Source: Vandiemenella viatica
Lineage: Eukaryota > Arthropoda > Insecta > Orthoptera > Morabidae
Reading direction: 5' to 3'
Length of the DNA stretch: 64,000 nt
Assembly: GCA_031002005.1 (NCBI GenBank)
Contig: CM061918.1
Coordinates: 64,266,531-64,330,530 of the forward strand
Position 1 is the stretch's first letter. The number at the start of each line of letters is the position of its first letter. Shown here piece by piece: positions 21,987-33,702 of this stretch. The notes under the pieces are model-generated. The model had not been told where the DNA came from. It worked only from the letters and a program-made list of their open reading frames with translations, and did not search any database. A program made the translations under genes and the position numbers.

Positions 21987-22804
21987 AGTTGAAGTTCTCG
22001 TTTTTCAAGGAACCAAGAAACATCACTCGTAGTAGTGAGTGAAAGACAATTGTGGTTGTTGAACCCGGACATTTTTCGTGTCAATAGCTGTTCCACTTGG
22101 CCGACTCGGTGTTTGCATATTCACAAGCATAACTCTCATTTACGCGCGCACTATGCTAATTGAATTATCCTACTTGACTACAAATATCAACTTAGCGTTC
22201 AGTTTGTCGACGGATCTAAATAAATCAAACGCTCTGTAACGCCGGAATAAATTATGTAAATTAATGACAAATTTTACAACTTTCTGTTAGAACGATTTAT
22301 ATGAAAGGAAGGACCTATGATTAGCTGCGTTATGTCAACTAAAAATCTGTGGAGGAATAAATATCGTACGGTTCGAATACTGAAATAAGAGCGTACAGTC
22401 AAATGAAGTTTAGGAAAATTTATAGTTAGTGGTTGATGCTTCTAATCAAGCCACGTATTTTATTGTTTCTTTTCTGTGTTGTAATTATCTTATCGTACAA
22501 ATACACAAGATGTTTCCGTGATACTGACATAAACCCTAAGGAATAATGGAGGTAAGGAACACGGAAGTTATAGGCCAAAGCAGTTTTTCGTAGGTCGCAC
22601 GCTACATTATGGTAGGCCACTAAACTAACATGTAGGCAGGGCTAGGCTATCTAGGCTACAGTCAAGGGGCCCAAACCACATGCAAAAAATCAAACGTGTG
22701 TAATGAAAGTATCCTATTTCCGAAAGTACTGAAGGGCTCGTAAAAACTGAAAACAATTTTCACGCATGCGCAGTTCAATCCTTTGAAGTATGGGTGTACT
22801 GTAA
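21987..22804. other. no gene seen
   Basis: AT-rich intronic sequence without recognisable repeat or coding signal. Confidence 0.55.
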
Positions 22805-23065
22805 AATAATGGCCGAAGCAAGAATGATGTGAAAAGCAGAATAGCACTAGCAAAAAGAGCCTTCATGAAAAAGAGAAATCTTTTAGTTTTAAACATTGAT
22901 CTAGAAATTAGAAAGAACTTTTTAAAACTCTATAAGTCTAGCACAGCACTTAACACAGAAAGAAAGAAAATTGAAGCATTTGAAATGTGGTGCTACAGAA
23001 GAATGCTGAAAATTAAGTGGACAGACAAAGTACAAAATGAACGAGTACCTTTGCGGCTCAACGAT
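22805..23065 (+). mobile_element. LINE ORF2 fragment
   Basis: Reads KSRIALAKRAFMKKRNLLVL, KIEAFEMWCYRRMLKIKWTD and VQNERV, the segment just before the C-terminus seen at 55200-55740. Truncated at both ends. Confidence 0.75.
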
Positions 23066-23476
23066 TAGGACTTATAACCCTTGTAACATAAAGTTGCAAT
23101 ATACTGTGTTCGGGCCGTATGAATGTAGATTCAAGTCACTGTCGCACACCTGCAATACGAACAAAGAATCTCTAGCCTTCATGTGAGGAAGGTTGGGTAG
23201 GATAAATTCATAAACAAAAGTTTGATAATCCCTATCGTTCTTTCTGCATACATTTTAGTTTTTGTATGCATAATAAGTAAATCTAATTATTTTCGAGCGT
23301 AATGATCATGTACCTTATCTATCGATAATCAGTCGAAAAATTGAACGTGCGAGCATCACTTGCTGAACTCGTTCACTTCAGTCACGGAAACTATACGGTA
23401 AGCATGTTTAGAATTATTGATTCTTCAGTAAGTTATCGTATATTTTTATTACTATTACATTTTTCAATGTTTTGCT
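23066..23476. other. no gene seen
   Basis: AT-rich, nothing recognised. Confidence 0.5.
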
Positions 23477-23572
23477 TAAACCCAAATCTGGATGCCCGGA
23501 CGGGGATTCGAACCGGCGTCCTCCCGTATGCGAGGCCAGAGCGCTAACTTCTCACCCACCACGATCGGTCCG
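23477..23572 (-). mobile_element. SINE family A, head only
   Basis: ATCTGGATGCCCGGACGGGG, GGATTCGAACC and the A-box region, with body and tail absent. This is the reverse of the usual 5' truncation, so deletion after insertion is likely. Confidence 0.8.
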
Positions 23573-24239
23573 GTGTAATCAGGGTGAAGAGACGCTTGTA
23601 TAAATACACGTTTTGTATGCAAGCGGGAAATAGATAACAAGCCACGATGAAAAAAATTGAGCAGACTTTTACAGACAAAAAATAAAAAATGCAAATTCTT
23701 TTTGAAGGTTATCTGCTTTGGGAAACTTGCTGTTCATTTTGGATAGTTTTCTAAGTCTCTCATAATAATGCTTGTCAAATAAAATAATGAATAGTATAAA
23801 TATAAACAACCAAGGAAAACGTTAAGCAGAAACTACAATCTTTCAAACTCTTCCCTAGTTCTTATTAGATAATCCTTGATAGAATTCCTACGTTGTTATC
23901 TTGCGACTTTCGTTCTATTGGATAAGCGTGCTATTATAATCATACGATAAATAAATAAATAAGCGTGCTATTCGTTGAAGAAATGGCTAGTGTCATGTAA
24001 TTCGTGATAATAATAATAAAAAATAATTGGACATCTGCGCGATTGTATGCATTCTAGCAAAACGGAGAGGAATAACCCCTGAAACATATGCAGCCAAATT
24101 TGCAGTTGTGTTAGCGGATTGCCTAGAGAAGCCTTAGTAAGGGTGCACTTAATATGTTGTTGGTGTGAGTTGCAGGTATGAAATCTCAGCTTATAAAATT
24201 TAAGCTACAATTACCATTTACACTGAGGACTGGTAGTTG
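23573..24239. other. no gene seen; short duplication
   Basis: AT-rich. AAGCGTGCTATT occurs twice around an (AAAT)n run at about 23946-23960. Confidence 0.5.
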
Positions 24240-24500
24240 CTTTTTTTTCTTTCTTTTTTTTTAACTGCTTAACGTCTCTTAACAGCGAGGTCTTTAAAGA
24301 CGGGAAAGGATGGGGGGCAAGGAATGGGAAGGAATTTGGCCATGACCCTTTGAAGGAAGCATCCCGGCATTTGCCTGGAGTGATTTGATTTGGGAAGCCA
24401 TGGAAAACCCAAATCTGGATGCCCGGACGGGGATTCGAACCGCCGTCCTCCCGAATGCGAGGCCAGAACGCTAACCGTTACACCACCACGCTTCGTGAAC
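24240..24500 (-). mobile_element. SINE family A
   Basis: Near full-length minus copy with T-run, GGAATTTGGCCATGACC body and GGATTCGAACC head. It shares the AACAGCGAGGTCTTTAAAGA tail variant with the copy at 21723, defining a subfamily. Confidence 0.9.
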
Positions 24501-25244
24501 ATTCGTTCTCTGCCGTACAGGGTTTCCTCAGCATTCTGCTCCAACCAGTGAAAACTGATATTATATACTACGGAGTTTTTTTTTTTGGTTGGACACATCT
24601 GAAATAACAAAAAAAAGAGGAAAAACAACAGTCATCAACTATACAAAACCGCTAGTTAAAAATGGTCTCTCCTGATCAAGATTCGAACTCAATACCCACC
24701 ATCCGAAACACTCCAGCACCGGCACTGTGAATATTGTGGTAGAGTATATCAGCTAACGACGTACTACGAACCAGAGGAATTGATGTACGCCGAGGAGTCA
24801 TGTTAATATCTATGATCTACTGGCTGCTGTCATAAATTGTTGCGGTCAACGACTTTTTCAGACGAGACATACCCCTGTTATAGTATGTTTGATTGCTTTC
24901 ACGAATATACCGTATGGTGCGGTTACCAACTAAATACTAACGGCACAGTCGCTTTTGTCAGCCACTAAAATTTAAATTTATTGTGGACCGGTTTGTATTC
25001 ACGCTGATGTTTCAGTGGATAGAGTATGAACTAGTTTAGTGCTTTGCCAAGCATACAATTATTAGCAATTAAAGTTAGGGTGCAGTAAGTCGCTCCAAAT
25101 AATGTCATCGTTCAAATTTTCATCTTTAAATATGTATAAACATATGTTTTTGTATAAAAATTTATTTAGATTTCAAAAGTTGTTAAGCTTTTTTCTGTAA
25201 CATACTGAATATACACAACACTGAAAAATACGTAAATTGGTTGC
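24501..25244. other. no gene seen
   Basis: AT-rich. A weak tRNA-like motif near 24670 (reverse) is not supported by other features. Confidence 0.5.
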
Positions 25245-25540
25245 TGCTGGCTCGTGTGGTCGTAATGACCTGGTGACAGGGTTGGGTCAGCATTCCGCTC
25301 CTGTCTTAACCACTTTAACCTAACCCGGTAGTCCAACCGATTACAGGGGACCTATAGTTTAACGTGAAAACCGAAACACGAAAGCGTTCTTGCGTACTTC
25401 GCACTACACAGCAAACTGTAACAGAGGTAAAGGTAGGTTTAAGGGCCGATACAGGGATTCGAACCGAGGACATTTCGATCTAAAAGTAGCGGCCACAATA
25501 CCACTCAACAGTGGAGCAGTCAACCACAAACTATACGTAC
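25245..25540 (-). mobile_element. SINE family B
   Basis: Minus copy: CTCGTGTGGTCGTAATGACC, ACCTATAGTTTAACGTG, TGCGTACTTCGCACTAC, GATACAGGGATTCGAACCG and a degraded head. Confidence 0.75.
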
Positions 25541-25544
25541 CTGA

Positions 25545-26321
25545 GCAATGGCCCTTTGTTACTCTGTTGCAGAATATGCGTGCCCAGTTCGATATTCATC
25601 ATCTCACACCAAAGAGAACGGGAAAGTGCTCATCCACTGTATGGGCATATACCAGCAGCCCAGAGACTCAAATCCAGCTTCCTGAGAACATCGCGGTACT
25701 AATTGGGTCACCTGAAAAGGCAAAAGTACAGTTGTGGGAAATGAAGGCCAAGGCCCCTAACATCTCGGGACCACTGACAGTTGCAGAGCGCTTGTCACCA
25801 GGTTACGCAGAGGACTGGAATGTCTGGCGGTCTTTAAATCGATTGCGAACAGGAGTGGGCAGGTCAGAGGAAACTGAAGTGATTTTTAAATATGTCCCTC
25901 GGTCTTTTTGACCATTTAGCCAGCTCCAATTTGTTTACGTTGCAACTGCTGTATCTGAATTTCACTATGATATTGTGGACACTACAGTGAGGACGACACA
26001 AGACGAACACAATACTTATTAAAACCACCCATGCCCGAGGTCGGACTCGAACCGGCGGCCCTTGCAATGCGAAGCCAGCGCGCCAGGACCGGCAGTGAAA
26101 CGGGGTTATACTGATGCTACCAGTATTAAGTGCGAATGTGGTGAGGACCAAGCGATGAACCATATGCTCGAGTGCCCTATGTGCCAATCATCCTGCAACA
26201 AAGATGACTTATTTCGAGCAACACCGAATGCAATTGAGGTTGCGAAATGTGTTTAAAGCTATTAATTTACAGGGTGTTTATAACTGTGTATTTGATGTGT
26301 ATGATTCGAGAATAATAATAA
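25545..26321 (+). mobile_element. Jockey-like LINE 3' remnant with insertion
   Basis: Reads DWNVWRSLNRLRTGVGR, then after an interruption KRGYTDATSIKCECGEDQAM and NHMLECPMC, the Jockey C-terminal CCHC-like region. The 3' ATA-rich tail ends near 26321, matching the copy at 6066-6767. A tRNA-like fragment lies in the interruption (25900-26095). Confidence 0.8.
25900..26095 (-). mobile_element. tRNA-headed SINE fragment inside the Jockey-like LINE
   Basis: Minus-oriented head with GGTCGGACTCGAACC B box and GAAGCCAGCGCGCCA A-box region, ending where the LINE frame resumes. Confidence 0.55.
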
Positions 26322-26501
26322 CTGGATACTGAGACACTGATTATTATGGAACTAATATTGACGAATATGCAACGAACCCGCAAGTAGAAAGCATGAAGTA
26401 ATAGCAGAAGAGACATTATAGTTATGAGGAGAAGCAGTACAAAAGTATAACGACAAAAAATAAAATATGATTCTTTATTATAAAGTATGGTTGGTAACCA
26501 A

Positions 26502-26977
26502 GTGTGTATCCAGGATCAGAACTAGAGGGGGACAAGATTTGAACTAAAGGGGGAGGGGGGAACTCATATTGGTTTCGAGGAAGTGGGTTGGGGGACTGGA
26601 ACATGACGTTTTATTACAAAATGAAACTCAAACCTATTGAGGAAACTATTTTAATTATTGATTAATATAGTAATCCAACCATTTAATCTAAGGACCTACT
26701 ATGTAGTAAATTAATATCGTAACTTAGTCATAGTTTATGTAAACATTAATCGTCTCAGATTCTCAGAAAATTTTTAAGTAACTTCGTCAATATCTCACGG
26801 AGTTCTTTCACGAAATTTCGATGCACACTCATCAGGCATAATACAGTCAATCTTTCCTCTCCCAAAGTGCTCCTGAGCCAGTTCTTCACTCGTCAAAGCG
26901 TTCTGAAGACAACTTAATTTTTCTTCTGGGGGGGGGGGGCGGCATTCACCCCCCGCCCCTCGCTGGATACGCCCATG
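26502..26977. mobile_element. MITE-like repeat R1, copy 2 (complete)
   Basis: Ends GTGTGTATCCAG and, reversed, GGGCGTATCCAG; G-runs lie at both subterminal regions. 26573-26977 repeats bases 1-397. A possible duplication TTGGTAA / TTGGCAA flanks it, which would suit hAT, but is imperfect. Confidence 0.75.
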
Positions 26978-27014
26978 TTGGCAAGTCTAACAGTACCAGG
27001 AGACCTAAAAGCCT

Positions 27015-27952
27015 GGGATCCACCAACCACGCACAATTTGCAAACGTTTTTGGCGTTTGCAAACGTTTGCCTGTTTGCAGTCGGGTGGTTTGACTTGTTG
27101 TCTCTACCAACAAAATATTCGCAAAACAACAGTTCGTGTGCAAACATTTGTCGTCGTTTCAACTGCTACCTGCAGTCTCCAAATCGCTCCGAGAGGCAAA
27201 CTTATTGCTAGTGCGGCATCTTGTGTAATTATGTCCGTTTTAAGTGAAGAAGAGAACATTACTTTTAAAAAAAGAGAAAACCTAAATTTTGCATATAGCA
27301 TTTTTTTAAACAAGAAATATCACACGACTGCTGTATGACTTAAGAACAGATGATAGGAGTGGTTTAATAAGATAAATACTACTATTTTCCTACTTACTTT
27401 GAAACAACGTAATAATAGAAAACAAAGCAAAATAATTTATACAGTTACACACCTTTTCCTGTCACCATCGAGTTCTGTTGTTTAACTTCTTCTCTTCTGA
27501 TGAGGAGAACAAAGAATTTACTTTCCCCTTATCAACATCTATAGTGGTTCCCCTATCTGTTACAATTTCGCTCCAGGCATCGTGCTTTTTAATTTTGTTG
27601 TGGTATTATTTGTGACTGCTCTACCATATCTGCGGCTCTGATTTACATGATTCAATTAACAGTAAACATTTTTCCCTATCCCAGTTCATAGTTATATTAT
27701 TTCTAGATTTTAGAATGCACTTTGAACTGAAAGTGTTCGGAACACGCACCCCTGTTGTTGAACCTATCTCGACTGAACGCGCACTGTCCGCGCACGAACT
27801 ACGAATTCCTTTGATGTACCGACATTAGCCGGAACACCTGCAAACACCCACAAACCTTTGTTCGTACGCGCTGTTCTCGTCTCCACCGGACAAATTCTGA
27901 GTTCACAAACATTTCAAACGTTTGCAAACGCTTTGCGCGCTTGGTGGATCCC
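27015..27952. mobile_element. non-autonomous DNA element with GGGATCCACCAA termini
   Basis: Left GGGATCCACCAACC and right GGTGGATCCC are inverted. Both subterminal regions carry AAACGTTTGCAAACG-type palindromic repeats (27035-27080 and 27915-27932). The family and target duplication are unresolved; CCT flanks both sides. AT-rich interior without transposase. Confidence 0.7.
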
Positions 27953-27954
27953 CC

Positions 27955-28260
27955 TTAATACCTTACGAGGCCCGTGTGTTATCCGGCTCTAGCGCTGTCC
28001 GGGCCACTTGCAAGCTTGAAGCGCCTGAGGGTAGCGTCGCGTTGTTTACTCTGGCATGGACCGGCGTGGGCGGAGAGTCCGGGCTACACGTCAGCTTATC
28101 GATATCGCGTCTGCCAGATAGCGACTCAGCGCCACTGAGCGGACAAAGGAGGTCAGCGACCAACACATCTTCACGTGTCCTGACACCGCTGCTTGAAACC
28201 ACATAAACGCCACCAGGTTGTATCACCTCCACCAAACACTAAATTACGGTTCATAGGTCA
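27955..28260. promoter_or_regulatory. candidate cis-regulatory block
   Basis: GC-rich, repeat-free. Contains GTTTAC (forkhead-type, about 28044), CTTATCGATATCG and AGATAGCG (GATA-type), and ACTCAGCGCCACTGAGCG with inverted symmetry. Two overlapping opposite-strand frames lack domains. Confidence 0.3.
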
Positions 28261-29149
28261 CAGTTTGAAGAAACTAGGAGGCCCGTGCAAGAATTTCGAT
28301 AATGATATACCATGAATAGCGAGGTTGATGGTTTCCGGCTCACTTGTATTAATTATTTATTTGCGAACTGAAACACGTACTTAACAAAACACAATGTCAT
28401 AACTCATACGAAACAATTATAAATGATGAAAGTCTTCTTAACAGAAACAAGAATAGCGGAAAAGCTTCTTATTTACTCTAGAAAACACACGCAAAGTTTA
28501 TCGATTTGTGGTGCTCCTATCTAGCGCTAATGAGATCTAGGCGTTGAAGCCTAGCAGCTAGACTCTGAACTATCGCCTAGCCGTGACCTTGATTATATCT
28601 AATTTTTCCATTCAAGGGTTGAATTAATTAATTAATAATGACACCAAAGCGGAGAATTTAACCTAACCGATACGTCATTTATCGATTTTGGTTAAGCATG
28701 AATGGAGAAAGATGGCTCCACACAAAAAACACCTTTTAGAAAATAATATACATGTTGTTTCGTGTGTCCCTGCCTGTAACTGAGATAGCCGGTTTTTATC
28801 ATCCACTGTTTTGCCTGCTGGGTAGGAGAGGAGTTGGCGCACGATTCTTGATCTCCGGATTATGAACCAACGGCCTAAATGATATCACATACCTATCCGC
28901 AATGCGAATGGAATGGGGAGTGGGGTGGGCTAACGACACTGTTGATGGTGTTTCGTCCATTGTATGACGAAGTAAAACTTGCTGGTATACGAAGATGTAT
29001 TTCGGAAGAGTAGGCCTGATTATACCAGCACTGCTGTTCACAATGTCAATACACTTAACAAGTCACCTACAAAGATTCAACTACAATTAGACACACGGAG
29101 GAAATGAACTGAGCGTCACATTTCGGTTCCCAGGCCACTACCTCTACAA
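28261..29149. other. no gene seen
   Basis: AT-rich to 28740, more balanced at 28800-29140. No signature. Confidence 0.5.
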
Positions 29150-29835
29150 TAGGTTTTTTTTTTCTTTTGTCGTTAGTCTTTCGACTGGTTTGATGTAATC
29201 CTACATCCCTTCCTATTCTATGCTAACCTCTTCATCCCTACATCCCCCTTACAACTCACGTCCTCAAATCTCATATATTCTAATGTCTTCCTCTACAGTT
29301 CTTATCTTCGACTGTTCCCTCCACCAGGAAATTTACCAATCCAGCATATCTCAAAATATGACCTACAAGCCTGTCTCTTCTTCCTGTAAGCTTCTTCCAC
29401 AAACTTCATTCCTCACCCATCATTCCTCCAAAACTCGTTCTTACTTTGTCAGTCCACTTAATTTTCAGCATTCTTCTGTAGCATCACATTTCAAAAGCTT
29501 CAATTTTATTTCTTTCCGGTATTCCTAAAGTCCATGTTTCGCTACCAAAAAGTGCTGTGCTACACACAAAGAGTTTTAAAAACTTCTTTCTAATTCCTAT
29601 ATCAAAATTTGAAACTAAAATGTTTCCCTTTTTCATGAAGGCTCTTTCTGCTAGTGCTATTCTGCTTTTAACATTATTCCTGCTTCGGCCATCGGTTGTA
29701 ATTTTGCTTCCCAAATAACAGAATTCACTTACTTCTCCTATCGCATCCGATCCTATTATTATATTTAATATACTGTAATTGGTATCATTCTGCTACATTT
29801 CAACACTTTTGTCTTGCTTTGATTTATATTCAAAA
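29150..29835 (-). mobile_element. LINE ORF2 remnant
   Basis: Minus reading: GSKITTDGRSRNNVKSRIAL, AFMKKGNILVSN, ALFGSETWTL and KIEAFEM, then shifted KLTGRRDRLVGHILR-like sequence to about 29165. Same family as 18590-19640 and 54640-55735. Confidence 0.8.
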
Positions 29836-29867
29836 AGCATCGCCGTACTAACAAAGTAAAGATAATT

Positions 29868-30080
29868 GTTTTCCTGGCTTTATATGTCTTCCAGATCAAT
29901 AGAGGCAGGACAGGATGGCGTAACAGGAACGTGAAGAAATTCTGTTATGTCCTTTTGTCCCAGCATTTGCCTGAAGTAATTATGGGAAACCGAAATCAGG
30001 AAAGTCGGACGGGGATTCGATCCGCGTTCACCCAGAGTGCAGGGTCCGATCTTTACCGCCCACCCCTCTCGCTCTGTCAC
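29868..30080 (-). mobile_element. SINE family A (diverged)
   Basis: Minus copy with AGATCAATAGAGGCAGGAC tail side, CCCAGCATTTGCCTGAAG body and GGGGATTCGATCC head. Confidence 0.75.
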
Positions 30081-30500
30081 AGGGAAGATTCGCTAGTTTA
30101 TTAACTGGTTGCCACAGATCTTAGGAAAGGATCAAAGATTTGATATGGAATCAAGGAAAAAATTGACACTTAGCTGACTAATTACCGCTTAAATTTATTG
30201 CCTAAAATGCGAGCATCTATTTTAATTTACCACTGTTGCAACGACAGGTTGTATAAGATCAGGGAAATAAGAAGCCATACTGATGTTTACAGAAATTCAT
30301 TACTGTATAATGCAGTTTGTAATTTGAATGGCACAGAGTTTGAGTAGTACTTGAAGTAACAGAGAGCAGCCGACTTATGTCGACATAACAAACATGTAAC
30401 ACAGAAAAGATGGCCCAAAGAGGTATGAGAAGGCTAACCAATGGAAACACGGAAGAGGGGAACATCTAAAGAACAACGGACAAAACAAGTGACTATTGGA
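30081..30500. other. no gene seen
   Basis: AT-rich spacer before the minisatellite. Confidence 0.5.
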
Positions 30501-30507
30501 TAGGATC

Positions 30508-31500
30508 AACCGATGTCGGTGGCTGAGCCTCGTATGTTCAGCCCGTTCGGCCTACAGATTAACCGATATCGGTGGCTGAGCCTCGTATGTTCAGCCCCGT
30601 CCGGCCTTCAGATTAACTGATGTCGGTGGCTGAGCCTCGTTGTTCAGCCCCGTCCAGCCTTCAGATTAACCGATATCGGTGGCTGAGCCTTCAGATTAAC
30701 CGATGTCGGTGGCTGAGCCTTCAGATTAACCGATGTCGGTGGCTGAGCCTTCAGATTAACCGATGTCGGTGGCTGAGCCTCGTTGTTCAGCCCCGTCCAG
30801 CCTTCAGATTAACCGATATCGGTGGCTGAGCCTTCAGATTAACCGATGTCGGTGGCTGAGCCTTCAGATTAACCGATGTCGGTGGCTGAGCCTTCAGATT
30901 AACCGATGTCGGTGGCTGAGCCTTCAGATTAACCGATGTCGGTGGCTGAGCCTTCAGATTAACCGATGTCGGTGGCTGAGCCTCGTTGTTCAGCCCCGTC
31001 CAGCCTTCAGATTAACCGATATCGGTGGCTGAGCCTTCAGATTAACAGATGTCGGTGGTTGAGCCTCGTATGTTCAGCCCCGTCCAGCCTTCAGATTAAC
31101 CGATGTCGGTGACTGAGCCTCGTATGTTCAGCCCCGTCCAGCCTTCAGATTAACCGATGTCGGTGGCTGAGCCTCGTATGTTCAGCCCCGTCCAGCCTTC
31201 AGATTAACCGATGTCGGTGGCTGAGCCTCGTATGTTCAGCCCCGTCCAGCCTTCAGATTAACCGATGTCGGTGGCTGAGCCTCGTATGTTCAGCCCCGTC
31301 CAGCCTTCAGATTAACCGATGTCGGTGGCTGAGCCTCGTATGTTCAGCCCGTCCAGCCTTCAGATTAACCGATGTCGGTGACTGAGCCTTCAGATTAACC
31401 AATGTCGGTGGCTGAGCCTCGTATGTTCAGCCCCGTCCAGCCTTCAGATTAACCGATGTCGGTGGCTGAGCCTCGCATGGTCAAGCCCCGTCCGGCCTTC
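30508..31500. repeat. minisatellite with higher-order structure
   Basis: About 23 copies of a 30-bp core (TTCAGATTAACCGATGTCGG plus TGGCTGAGCC). Some cores abut directly; others carry a 22-25-bp spacer (TCGTATGTTCAGCCCCGTCC plus AGCC), giving 52-55-bp units. Three blocks begin with a GATATC variant core followed by 3, 5 and 1 GATGTC-type cores, so multi-core blocks were themselves duplicated. The right part is regular 55-bp units. Since 30 bp is ten codons it opens a spurious repeated frame (LQINRCRWLS). Confidence 0.95.
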
Positions 31501-31502
31501 AA

Positions 31503-31645
31503 CTTTCGGTTATCCATGGTTTCGCAAAATCACTCGCGTCGAATGTTGGAATTAGTTTCTCCAAAATGCCATGTCTAAATTCCTTCCCGTTCTTTACCTC
31601 CAATCTTTTCCTCGACGTCAACGAGATTATGAGATATGAGCTGAA
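31503..31645 (+). mobile_element. SINE family A tail and body
   Basis: ATCCATGGTTTCGCAAAATC, AATTCCTTCCCGTTC and CGACGTCAACGAGAT match the family; no head. It abuts the minisatellite. Confidence 0.65.
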
Positions 31646-31910
31646 GAAAACTAGCTCAGATACGTAAATACTATATTCAACTTCTCCACGTTCTTACACC
31701 AACCCAGGAGGCACTTGCTCAACGTTCTGCCTATAAAAATAAGTCTTTCCGAGCATTGTCACTGAATTTTGTAACATTATCGCTAACCACCAAATCATTT
31801 TTTATTATCTATTTACTACTATTATTATTATTAATATTGAATTATGTTGCGTTTATTAACTACAAGTATACTGCATAATTGCATTAATACTCGTATTACT
31901 TGATTTTTCA

Positions 31911-32366
31911 GACAAAATGTAGAATGAAAGACAGCCTTCAGTAACTAGAATGTTTCTATAAAGTTTACTAGGCACGGATCTCGCTTAAGAAAAATTTAAA
32001 AATTGATCTGTTTATATAAACATGTGCACCTTAAACGACATATGTCTAGTACAGTGCTCCGTAATAAAAAATGTACATGAAACTGATTATTTAGCATCTC
32101 GTCAATTCTGATAAGTTTTCCACAATGTTTTTATATTTACTCCTTTTCTCTCATGATAATACATGTTCACTACACTTACTTCAAATCGTTTTTCAGCACA
32201 GGAATAAACTTTGCTAGGCACGAATCTCGCTTAAGGAAAAAATTTAAAACCAATGTAAACACCATAGACACCTGAAGGTGGATCCACAGGGTCCGAAATG
32301 CATTGTATAATGCAATACAATTTGTATTCTAGTGACTGAAGGCTGTCTTTGATTCTACCTTTTGTC
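31911..32366. mobile_element. MITE with about 41-bp terminal inverted repeats
   Basis: GACAAAATGTAGAATGAAAG at 31911 and its reverse ending at 32366 continue through GACAGCCTTCAGTAACTAGA. TCA flanks both ends (31908-31910, 32367-32369). Two direct copies of CTCGCTTAAGRAAAAATTTA lie inside (about 31980 and 32226). No coding capacity. Confidence 0.85.
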
Positions 32367-32369
32367 TCA

Positions 32370-33699
32370 TCAATACAGACACGTCAATACAGTGAATTAT
32401 GGATAAAATTAAGTTATATTATTTGTAATATTGTTGGGTATCCACAAATTGTTTAGTAAAAGGGGTAGCATTGTGTTCTTATATTTAAGTAACTATCTTT
32501 GACGCTCGCCAGCACAGCTGTGCGGGCAACGATTGTTGATTGGTTTCCTGCATTGTAGCACGGCAGGGCGCGGGGCAGTGTGTGTGTCGAGCCGCTTAGA
32601 GATGGTTGTACGCTGCGAGATCATGCTCTTTGCACTTCAAGATAAAATAGCCTGTAAATTGTATTTGAAACTTGTTTCAATGTAACATAAGTGTCTTTTA
32701 AGTTGTATCAGAGAATGGCATTAATTAAATTCAGTAGTATTTCGACCAGAACAGTAAGGTTTTTTTTATTCCTAGACGTTGTAATAATTTATCATTGCTT
32801 GGCGGTTATACGCCAGAAAAGCGTAATTAAAACTATGCGAGCTAACGGCTTGCATGTGTTGAGAGAGGAGAATTGGGCCATTCTCGTCTAAATAATACGT
32901 CGTCATCCACTAACATTTGGGCGAACATGGAAGGATAGTTCATACCTGATGACCCTGACCAGGATAGCTCACAACTTGCGCAAACTAATCGCATAGTTTT
33001 CTTCCCAGAGGGAGAGTTTTCGGTACCTAGGGGAATGCTGGAATCTACTGCTACCTGGGAAACTCCTGTTTCCCATATGCAAGCAAATGAGCGACGACAA
33101 GTGTGGCATTGTGGGGCGTCGGTAGCCGCCGTGGCGCGCGGACACGCGACACAATGGACCGACAGATGGAGCGATTGTCTGGTGACAACAAGGGACCTGC
33201 AGGTGGGGGGGACACGTTGACACGTGCTTTGTGCTGCAGACACCACTGGTCGAAGCCCAGCTCTGGCCAGAGTGCTGTCTACAGTATGTCTGTAGGACCA
33301 ATCATTCAGCACTTCGGTTGACGCTGCACCTCAGCAAACGAAGCACGACAGATACACGAAGACCCACGAAAGGGTACGGAATTTGTTTTTTCTCCGTACG
33401 ACAAAGTTTTGCAACACTGTAGAAGTGTTTGGAGGTCAATTACCGTATTCCTGAGCGAGTCATTTTATGCCAGACTATCTGTTACCCGCAACTTCATGAG
33501 AGTGGAATTAAAACTGTATTGCTAGAAAGCTGTAAGTTACGTAAAATCTGTCCCACAAACTGACTGCGAGAGAAACAACGTCTTAGTGACCGATATATAT
33601 TAAAGACACTTACACGCCTGTCTGTCACCGTTCGGTTAGTTTTCAAAAATTTATGAAAAAATACGTTATTTATCAAGAAAAAGTATCCTCTGTACATCC
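32370..33699. other. no gene recognised; GC-richer 32500-32640 and 33000-33340
   Basis: A 156-codon minus frame (33312-32842) is among the longest in the window but has no signal peptide, domain or recognisable motif, and overlapping frames on the other strand are just as open. It could be part of an unknown exon, a decayed repeat, or conserved non-coding DNA. Confidence 0.4.
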
Positions 33700-33702
33700 T
33701 AA

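Noticed and set aside
24419..24607. Recurring MPGRGFEP... peptides in several frames
   Set aside because: They are translations of the SINE A head; the recurrence reflects SINE copies, not a protein family.
30620..31032. Repeated-peptide open frames (LQINRCRWLS units)
   Set aside because: The frame is open only because the 30-bp minisatellite core is a multiple of three; it breaks where the spacer changes phase. No start context or domain.
30508..31500. CRISPR-like array
   Set aside because: Cores are directly adjacent or separated by one invariant spacer, not by unique spacers, and the genome is eukaryotic.
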